A DNA stretch of 64,000 nt from positions 2,046,001 to 2,110,000 of the forward strand of contig NZ_JACFXW010000001.1 in NCBI RefSeq assembly GCF_014158035.1, read 5' to 3'. The DNA comes from Rhizobium sp. G21 (GTDB taxonomy: Bacteria; Pseudomonadota; Alphaproteobacteria; Rhizobiales; Rhizobiaceae). Positions within the stretch are counted from its first letter, which is position 1. The number at the start of each line of letters is the position of its first letter. This document shows positions 57,315 through 64,000 of this stretch, in pieces. The notes under the pieces are model-generated. The model searched no databases, was not told the origin of the DNA, and saw nothing but the letters and a program-made list of their open reading frames with translations. The translations under genes were made by a program, and so were the position numbers.

Positions 57315-58735
57315 TCACTGCGCTGCTTCGACGATATGCTCGTGCAATTCGCCCATCCGGTTCCAGGCGTCGAGGCCGGAAATCTTGTAGGCTTCGGCGA
57401 GCGTCGGATAGTTGAAGGTGTTTTCGACGAAGTAGTCCACCGTGCCCTTCAGGTTCAGGACCGCCTGGCCGATATGGATCAGTTCGGTGGCTCCTTCGCC
57501 GACGATATGGACGCCGAGCAGGCGGCGCGTCTTCAGCGAGAAGATCATCTTTAGCATGCCGTTGTCGAGGCCCATGATATGGCCGCGCGAGGTCTCGCGG
57601 AAGCGGGCGATGCCGCATTCATAGGGAATGTGGCGCGCCTTGACCTCTTCCTCGGTCAGGCCGCAGGTCGAAATTTCCGGCACGGCGTAGATGCCATAGG
57701 GAAAGAATTGCGGCGGATCCGACGCCGGCGCGCCGACCGCGTGACGGGCGGCGATGCGGCCCTGCTCCATCGAGGTGGAGGCGAGGCTCGGAAAACCGAC
57801 GATGTCGCCGGCGGCGTAGATGTTCGGCACGTCGGTCTGGAAGGTTTCCGGATTGACCTTGATGCGGCCGCGCGAATCCGGCTTCAGGCCGACCGCATCG
57901 AGATTGAGCTGAGCGGTTGCGCCGGAGCGACCGGCGGCGTAGAGCACCATGTCGGCATGCAGCGAGCGACCGCTCGCCAGCGTCACCTTGCATTTGCCGT
58001 TCGGCTCGCGCTCGACCTTCTCGGCGGTCTCGCCGAACAACAGTTTCATGTTGCGGTCGCGGAGTTGGTAGGAGAAATCCTCGACGATTTCCTTGTCGAT
58101 GAAATCCAGCATGCTGGCGCGCGGCTCGATCACGGTGACCATCGTATCGAGCGTGCTGTAAATCGTGGCGTATTCGATGCCGATGACGCCGGCGCCGATG
58201 ACGATCATCGAACGGGGATCTCCTGGATTTCCAGCAATTCGTCGCTGTCGATGATCTTCTCGCCGTCGAAGGGGATGCTGTCGGGACGATAGGGCCGCGT
58301 GCCGATGGCGAGCAGGATCGAGGTCGCCGTCACCCGCACCACTTCGCCGTCGTTCTTTTCGATCGACAGCGTGTTGCGATCGACGAATTCGGCGCGGCCG
58401 CGCAGGTGATGGACGCGGTTGCGGGCGAATTGATGCTCCAGCACCTCGACTTCATGATCGAGCGTGATGAGCAGTCGGCGGCGCAGATCGTCGGCGCTGA
58501 TCTCCTGCTTGACGCGATAGGAGCGGCCATAGAAGCCGCGTTCGCGCCAGCCGGTGAGGTTGAGCGCGGTCTCGCGCAGGGTCTTGGAGGGGATGGTGCC
58601 GGTATGGACGGAGACGCCGCCGACGCGGCTGCCCTTCTCGACGACCAGAACCTTCTTGCCGAGTTTCGCCGCCTGGATCGCCGCCCGGCGTCCCGCCGGT
58701 CCGCTGCCGATCACGATCAGGTCATAATTCATCAT
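57315..58735 (-). CDS. sthA: Soluble pyridine nucleotide transhydrogenase SthA (one frameshift)
   Basis: FAD flavoprotein that moves reducing equivalents between NADPH and NAD+. First frame: YDLIVIGSGPAGRRAAIQAA (FAD), GGVSVHTGTIPSKTLRE (the redox cysteine pair of related disulfide reductases is absent, as expected), ILLAIGTRPYRPD. One missing C in CCC near 58210 breaks EIP-RSMIVIGAGVIGIEYAT; the second frame then gives the NAD(P) motif, NIYAAGDIVGFPSLASTSME and the dimer domain GVHIVGEGATELIHIGQAVL. Repaired length 473, as in the family. Confidence 0.93.
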
Positions 58736-58943
58736 CTTGCCGCCCCGATTTTTCGAATCTTGCTGCGCTGCGAGAGCGCAGGCCGTTGTGCAAGCTTAGC
58801 AACGCAATGTTACCGAATGATAGACGCGCGCCGGAGCGCGGGCCTTACGCTGCAGGCGAAGCGCCTGCGGAGGTCAGCATAGACCTTTTCCCGCAATGCG
58901 GCATCCAGAATTTCGCAAACGCAAAGAAACCGCTGGCCGCAGC

Positions 58944-59960
58944 TTATGGCATCAGCTTGAATTCCAGCATCAGATTGCGTTCGAGCAGATTGTGATTGTC
59001 GTCGGAGACGACGATCAGCCGGGTCGAACCATCTTCGGCCTTATAGGCGTCGATGCCTTCCATATTGTCGATCTGGGCGGGAAAGACGCCTTCCATCACG
59101 ACATCGCCTTTCACCAGCGCGCCGGGCCTGACGTCGTCCAGCATGAAGCGCCGGATACGCATGCCGATGCCTGCCTGGAGCCCGAACTTTCGTTCGAGAA
59201 GCACGAAGCTGCCGTCGTCCAGCGCCACGCCGTCGGTCACATCATAAGGCGCGGCGCGTTCGACCGTAAAGTTTCCCTTACGCGGTCCGGATTGCACGCC
59301 GGCGATGAAATTGCCGGCGGCGTCGTAGCTGCGCTCCGCCACATAGAACAGCGCGCCGCCAAGGGCGCTGTCGTCGGGAGCCTTCAGCAAGGCCTCCATG
59401 CCGCCATTGTTCTTGAGCCGCTCTGCGGCGAGCACGGGACGTTCGGTCGAAACCGGCGTGGATGTTTCGAAACCGGGACGCGGATAGGCGTCGATCCGGT
59501 GATCGCCCTCATAGCTGACATAGACACGGCTCTCATCGAGCGCCATGCCTTCCGCATCCATATGGCGCTTGTCGCCGGGGCGGCCGTCGCGGCCGAGCAT
59601 GTCGTAGATGCGGTAGTCGGAAATCCCCGAAAGAGCGCCGTCGGCGTCGCGCTCGATCGCGCCGGTCGCCCAGTGGCCGGTGTCCATCACCGAGATGAAA
59701 CGTTTTCCGCCGTCGGTCAGGCGGATGGAGGAAACGGCGCCCATTTCGCCCTTGGGGGTCGCGAGCGACAATCCGCCCATGAATTCCAATCGACCGAACA
59801 GCCTGCCTGCGCCCGGGCGAAATTCCGAGATCGCCATGGCCTTGACCGGCAATTCGGCGCCGGCTTCGGCCGGGCGTCCGCCGAAGGCCATGGGAAAGCC
59901 CAGGCCGGCGACGACGAAGGGAAGATAAGCCACGAGCGAGAGCAGTTTTTTCGACGCCAA
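58944..59960 (-). CDS. Esterase-like activity of phytase family protein, secreted
   Basis: 338 residues. An N-terminal signal or anchor (LLSLVAYLPFVVAGLGFPMA) is followed by a beta-propeller-like domain: GGLSLATPKGEMGAVSSIRL, DMLGRDGRPGDKRHMDAEGM, YVSYEGDHRIDAYP, and IDNMEGIDAYKAEDG with FVLLERKFG. These are the blocks of the phytase-like esterase domain (PF13449 type). Substrate is not known; it should act in the periplasm. It precedes neither operon partner closely; cobT lies 36 bases upstream on the same strand. Confidence 0.85.
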   Translation of the reverse strand: MASKKLLSLVAYLPFVVAGLGFPMAFGGRPAEAGAELPVKAMAISEFRPGAGRLFGRLEFMGGLSLATPKGEMGAVSSIRLTDGGKRFISVMDTGHWATGAIERDADGALSGISDYRIYDMLGRDGRPGDKRHMDAEGMALDESRVYVSYEGDHRIDAYPRPGFETSTPVSTERPVLAAERLKNNGGMEALLKAPDDSALGGALFYVAERSYDAAGNFIAGVQSGPRKGNFTVERAAPYDVTDGVALDDGSFVLLERKFGLQAGIGMRIRRFMLDDVRPGALVKGDVVMEGVFPAQIDNMEGIDAYKAEDGSTRLIVVSDDNHNLLERNLMLEFKLMP

Positions 59961-59996
59961 GGCGGCTTCCTATCCGTAAGGGTTCAGGGCCGGCTG

Positions 59997-61895
59997 TTAC
60001 CGGCTCTTGCGCTTTGCGCCGCGCGCCTGTTCCGCCTCGTCGGCGAATAGCGCCGCCAATTGCTCGGTCATCGCGCCGGCCAGTTCATCCGCATCGATGA
60101 TGGTGACCGCCTTGCGATAATAGCGGGTGACGTCGTGGCCGATGCCGATGGCCAGAAGCTCGACCGGCGATTTGGTCTCGATTTCCTCGATCACCGCGCG
60201 CAGATGCCGCTCGAGATAATTGCCCGGATTGACCGACAGAGTGGAATCGTCGACCGGGGCGCCATCGGAGATCATCATCATGATCTTGCGCTGTTCGGGC
60301 CGGCCGAGCAGTCGGTTATGCGCCCAGATCAGCGCTTCGCCGTCGATGTTTTCCTTGAGCAGGCCTTCGCGCATCATCAGGCCGAGATTGCGCTTGGCGC
60401 GGCGCCAGGGAGCGTCCGCCGATTTATAGACGATGTGACGGAGGTCGTTGAGGCGGCCGGGCTGCGGCGGCTTGCCGCTCGCGAGCCACTTCTCGCGGCT
60501 CTGGCCGCCCTTCCAGGCCTTGGTGGTGAAGCCGAGGATCTCGACCTTCACGCCGCAGCGCTCCAGCGTGCGGGCGAGAATATCGGCGCAGGTGGCGGCG
60601 ACCGTGATCGGGCGGCCGCGCATCGAGCCGGAATTGTCGATGACCAGGCTGACGACCGTGTCGCGGAATTTGGTGTCGCGCTCCATCTTGAACGACAGCG
60701 GCTGCATCGGGTCGATGACCATGCGCACGAGACGGGCGCTGTCGAGATAGCCTTCTTCGAGATCGAAATCCCACGAGCGGTTCTGCTGCGCCATCAGCCG
60801 GCGCTGCAGCTTGTTGGCCAGACGGCCGACCGCGCCCTGGAGATGGGCGAGCTGCTTGTCGAGAAACGCCCGGAGACGATCGAGCTCGGCTTCGTCGCAG
60901 AGTTCGTCGGCCGAAATTTCCTCGTCGAATTCCTGGGTGAAAACGGTGTAGTCGACCTTTTCGTTAAGATCGGACAGCGGATTGTTGGGCCGCTTGACCT
61001 CGCCGGGCGTCTCGGAATCCTCGTCGGACTCCTCCATGAGGTCGTCTTCGGAAATCTCGGCGCCGTCGGTCTCGCCCTGTTCGAGCTGTTCGTCGGCGGC
61101 TTCGTTCTCCTCGGCGGGAGCCTCTTCGGTTCCGGCCTCGTCCTCGTTTTCTTCCTCGTTCTGCTCCTGGCTGCGCGGCTGTTCTTCCTCGGAGGTCGAC
61201 TCATCCTCGTCGGGCTCGGCGGTCTCGTTGGAGATGTCTTCGGCGAGCTGCATCGAGGCCAGCATCGACCTGATGACGCGGGCGAAGCCTTCCTGGTCGT
61301 CGATGACGGTCTTCAGCGAGCCGACTTCGCGCTCGGCCGTCTCGTGGAAGAAGTCGCGCCAGAGATCGAGAACGGGGCCCGCGCTTTCCGGCGGCCTTTC
61401 GCCGGTCAGGGCCTCGCGGACATAGAGCGACATCGCCTCTTCGATCGGGGCGTCCTGGCGCTGGGAGACGCCGCGGAAATTGGCGCGGGCGTATTTGTCC
61501 GTCAGCATGGAGGAGAGATTGGCGGCCATGCCGGCCATGCGGCTCGCGCCGAGCGCTTCGACGCGCGCCTGCTCGACCGCGTCATAGATGGCGCGCGCGT
61601 CCTGCCCCTGCGGCGCAAACTGCGTGTGCAGCCGCTCGTCATGGCAGGCCTTGCGCAGCGCCATGGAATCGCCGAGGCCGCGCACGATTGCGAGTTCCTG
61701 CGCGGTCGGACGCTTGGAAAGCTCCGGCAGCCGCATGCGATCGCCGGCGAATCCCGGGCGGTCATTGGCGAAGGCCACCTCGACCTCGGCCGATTCCGCC
61801 ACCGAGCGGATGCAGCCCGTCAGCGCCCGGCGGAAGGGTTCGAGATCGACGGCCGCGCCCGGCCTCGCCTTGGAATTGTCGCCCGGTCCAGCCAT
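59997..61895 (-). CDS. cobT: Cobaltochelatase subunit CobT
   Basis: 632 residues. N-terminal helical domain ([40 protein letters not shown]), a very acidic middle (about 225-325, Glu/Asp runs), then a VWA domain with MIDAS motif [32 protein letters not shown] and [15 protein letters not shown]. With CobS and CobN it inserts Co2+ into hydrogenobyrinate a,c-diamide in aerobic cobalamin synthesis. cobS ends 10 bases upstream. Confidence 0.96.
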   Translation of the reverse strand: MAGPGDNSKARPGAAVDLEPFRRALTGCIRSVAESAEVEVAFANDRPGFAGDRMRLPELSKRPTAQELAIVRGLGDSMALRKACHDERLHTQFAPQGQDARAIYDAVEQARVEALGASRMAGMAANLSSMLTDKYARANFRGVSQRQDAPIEEAMSLYVREALTGERPPESAGPVLDLWRDFFHETAEREVGSLKTVIDDQEGFARVIRSMLASMQLAEDISNETAEPDEDESTSEEEQPRSQEQNEEENEDEAGTEEAPAEENEAADEQLEQGETDGAEISEDDLMEESDEDSETPGEVKRPNNPLSDLNEKVDYTVFTQEFDEEISADELCDEAELDRLRAFLDKQLAHLQGAVGRLANKLQRRLMAQQNRSWDFDLEEGYLDSARLVRMVIDPMQPLSFKMERDTKFRDTVVSLVIDNSGSMRGRPITVAATCADILARTLERCGVKVEILGFTTKAWKGGQSREKWLASGKPPQPGRLNDLRHIVYKSADAPWRRAKRNLGLMMREGLLKENIDGEALIWAHNRLLGRPEQRKIMMMISDGAPVDDSTLSVNPGNYLERHLRAVIEEIETKSPVELLAIGIGHDVTRYYRKAVTIIDADELAGAMTEQLAALFADEAEQARGAKRKSR

Positions 61896-61905
61896 CGGAT
61901 CGACC

Positions 61906-62894
61906 TCAGGCGCTCAGGACCAGATTGGCCGCGCTTTCCTTGAGCTCGACGCCGAAGACGCGCTGATACTGTTCGGCCACCAGCGCGCGTTCGAGATCGT
62001 CGCATTGTTGAGGAAGGTCACGCGGAAGGCGAAGGCCACGTCGCCGAAGATCGCGGCGTTCTCGGCCCAGCTGATCACGGTGCGCGGGCTCATGACGGTC
62101 GAGAGATCGCCATTGATGAAGGCGGCGCGGGTCAGTTCGGCGACGCGCACCATCTTGGCGATCGTGTCGCGGCCCTTGCCGGCTTCCAACTGCTTCACCT
62201 TGGCGGTGACGATGTTCACTTCATGCTCGAAGGGCAGATAGTTGAGCGTGGTGACGATCGACCAGCGGTCCATCTGCGCCTGATTGATCTGCTGCGTGCC
62301 ATGATAGAGGCCGGTCGTGTCGCCGAGGCCGACGGTGTTGGCGGTGGCGAACAGGCGGAAGGCCGGGTGAGGACGGATGACGCGGCTCTGGTCGAGCAGC
62401 GTCAGGCGGCCGGAGGATTCCAGAACGCGCTGAATGACGAACATCACATCCGGGCGGCCGGCGTCATATTCGTCGAACACCAGCGCGACATTGTGCTGAT
62501 AGGCCCAGGGCAGGATGCCGTCCTTGAATTCGGTGATCTGCTTGCCGTCCTTCAGCACGATCGCATCCTTGCCGACCAGATCGATGCGGCTGACGTGACT
62601 GTCGAGGTTGATGCGGATGCAGGGCCAGTTGAGGCGGGCGGCGACCTGTTCGATATGAGTCGACTTGCCGGTGCCGTGATAGCCCGAGACCATCACGCGG
62701 CGGTTATGGGCGAAGCCGGCCAGGATCGCCAGCGTCGTGTCGCGGTCGAACAGGTAATCCGGATCGAGATCCGGCACATGGGCGTCGGTTTCGCTATAGG
62801 CCGGCACGCGAATATCGGAATCGATGCCGAAAACGTCCCGCACGGAAACGGTGGTGTCGGGAAGCTTCACAATATCTACGTCAATCTTGCTCAT
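61906..62894 (-). CDS. cobS: Cobaltochelatase subunit CobS (one frameshift near the end)
   Basis: AAA+ partner of Cob[21 protein letters not shown] opens the protein; Walker [20 protein letters not shown], Walker [18 protein letters not shown], and [20 protein letters not shown] follow. Near 62007 one A is missing: as read, [13 protein letters not shown]; with the A restored, [20 protein letters not shown] to [14 protein letters not shown] and TGA at 61908. Repaired length 329, the family norm. GGAG precedes the ATG pair at 62897/62894. Confidence 0.94.
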
Positions 62895-63041
62895 CATCTC
62901 TCCAGCGCGGCCGTCGGGGAGTTCGGCCTGCAAAATTCCTCGGGCATTGTCCTAGGCCGAGGCGACGAATTAATCAATGCTCGCGCGCGCCTGAAAAAGC
63001 GTCGCGACGACGCCGCGCCTTATATGCGCCCGTCACCGAGG

Positions 63042-63656
63042 TCAGGAGCAGAAACCTGCCTGTTTGAGCAATTGATAGGCCTGAACGACCGACCGGAAGC
63101 GCTCTTCCGAGCCGCGATCGCCTCCATTTGCGTCAGGATGGTGTTTCTTCACCAGTTCCTTGTAGCGCGACTTGATGTCGCTCGACGTGGCGTTGCTGGC
63201 GAGCCCCAGCGTTTCGAAGGCCTTGCCTTCGAGCGGCTTCAGCTTGCGCTCGCGCGGCTCGGGCTTGCTCTGGCGCCAGGCGGAAAAGCCGAAGGGATCG
63301 CGCATCCGGGCGGCGCTGGCGCGCGCCTCGTTCGTGGTCGGAGACCATTTGGCGTTCTTGTTGACGCCGATGGTCCAGGTCGGGCGGTTTCCGGTCACCG
63401 CCTCCTTCTGATAGCGGGCGACCTCGCTGTCGGAGAGGCCCGAGAAGTAATTATAGCCCTTGTTGTATTCCTTGACGTGCTCGAAGCAGAACATGAAATA
63501 CTTGCCCTCTGCGTTCCTGCCCACGGGGGCGCGATGCACGCCGGGCGCCTCGCAACCATCCCACTGACAGGTCGGCTTGTCGGGTTTTTCCTCGACCCGC
63601 GCACCCTTTGAGCGCTTGGACCGGATCGAGTCGAAGTATTTTGAGTCGAGTTTCAT
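63042..63656 (-). CDS. J-domain protein (DnaJ-like), C-terminal J domain
   Basis: 204 residues. The J domain is at the C-terminus (about 145-200): AFETLGLASNATSSDIKSRY, LVKKHHPDANGGDRGSEERF with the HPD motif, so it should stimulate a DnaK-type ATPase. The N-terminal part has a cysteine/histidine cluster (CQWDGCEAPGVHRAP, FCFEHVKEYN) that may bind zinc. This arrangement is typical of rhizobial J-domain proteins beside cobS. It is divergent from bolA. Confidence 0.9.
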   Translation of the reverse strand: MKLDSKYFDSIRSKRSKGARVEEKPDKPTCQWDGCEAPGVHRAPVGRNAEGKYFMFCFEHVKEYNKGYNYFSGLSDSEVARYQKEAVTGNRPTWTIGVNKNAKWSPTTNEARASAARMRDPFGFSAWRQSKPEPRERKLKPLEGKAFETLGLASNATSSDIKSRYKELVKKHHPDANGGDRGSEERFRSVVQAYQLLKQAGFCS

Positions 63657-63748
63657 CCGCTCATTATGGGTCTTCGACCCATCCGCTTTCAAGAATTGAC
63701 AAATCGGAAAGTTCTTGGCTTTGTGGGACTATTTTTCGCGAGTTCGCC

Positions 63749-64000
63749 ATGACCCTCCAGGACAAGATCGAAGCGGCGCTTCAGGCCGAGTTTTCTCCCT
63801 CACAGTTGGAGGTCGTCAACGAGAGCCGCATGCATGCCGGCCACAACCCGGAAGCCGCCGCCACCGGCCAGACCCATTTCCGCATCCGCATCACCGCCGA
63901 GACGCTTACCGGCATGAGCCGCGTCGACCAGCACCGCGCCATCAACGCCGCCCTCGCCTTCGGATTTGACGAGGGGCTGCATGCGCTGGCGATCGAGGTC
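63749..64000 (+). CDS. bolA: BolA family protein (3' end outside window)
   Basis: 84 residues are present without a stop. MTLQDKIEAALQAEFSPSQL, then NESRMHAGHNPEAAATGQTH with the conserved histidine of the BolA loop, and MSRVDQHRAINAALAFGFDE with the C-terminal helix. BolA proteins pair with monothiol glutaredoxins in iron regulation and Fe-S handling. Only a few residues should be missing at the end. Confidence 0.92.
   Translation, partial: MTLQDKIEAALQAEFSPSQLEVVNESRMHAGHNPEAAATGQTHFRIRITAETLTGMSRVDQHRAINAALAFGFDEGLHALAIEV

Noticed and set aside
60060..61943. Plus-strand 627-residue frame opposite cobT
   Set aside because: Antisense to a complete CobT; the hydrophobic run in its middle mirrors CobT's acidic linker.
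1..64000. CRISPR array
   Set aside because: No set of regularly spaced identical repeats was seen on reading the window.

Overview
The window is alphaproteobacterial, most likely Hyphomicrobiales (Rhizobiales). The evidence is the combination of a CobS/CobT aerobic cobaltochelatase pair, GcrA with clustered GANTC sites, a DctA/DctB/DctD dicarboxylate system with a sigma-54 promoter, a pst-pho operon of rhizobial layout, the rhizobial PyrE type, and the argD-argF-hslO order. The backbone is GC-rich; one central block is clearly more AT-rich.

Left backbone (1-17.8 kb): the end of an OmpR-type regulator; a GAF-PAS-EAL c-di-GMP phosphodiesterase; a zinc alcohol dehydrogenase; three small ORFs; dctA divergent from dctBD with a readable sigma-54 promoter and paired upstream sites; a polar amino-acid ABC transporter whose permease carries a frameshift; a catabolic cluster (SDR, HisD-like dehydrogenase, zinc dehydrogenase, HutC-type GntR regulator, APH-fold kinase) with one 11-bp motif repeated in front of two of its genes; and a PilZ protein.

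Integrated island (17,919-38,755, 20.8 kb): bounded by a perfect 54-bp direct repeat of the 3' part of tRNA-Thr(CGT), whose intact copy is at the right end. The ends carry a decayed P4-type integrase (left) and an intact-looking short tyrosine recombinase (right), plus a matching pair of spaced 8-bp repeats at each end. Inside are an AlpA-like gene, an unknown gene and a HUH-endonuclease-like gene with a perfect 13-bp inverted repeat in front of it; an IS graveyard; an XRE regulator beside two exported or membrane proteins; an RTX-repeat protein with an M91-like zinc-protease head; and a complete Ssp phosphorothioation defence locus (sspA-B-C-D, with sspE convergent). Next to the defence genes is a small set of recombinase, DUF3768 protein and papain-like protein.

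Right backbone (38.8-64 kb): nitronate monooxygenase; a membrane-anchored unknown; phoR-pstSCAB-phoU-phoB with a Pho box; ppk2; gcrA; argD-argF-hslO; apaG; pyrE; a LysR regulator; a DUF805 protein; sthA; a phytase-like esterase; cobS-cobT; a J-domain protein; and the start of bolA.

A caution runs through the whole window. At least ten otherwise well-conserved genes, including pyrE, pstA, cobS, hslO and sthA, are each broken by a single small indel, often in a homopolymer. This looks more like sequencing or assembly error than gene decay, so the frameshifts seen in sspB, sspE and the RTX gene should not be taken as proof of inactivation.
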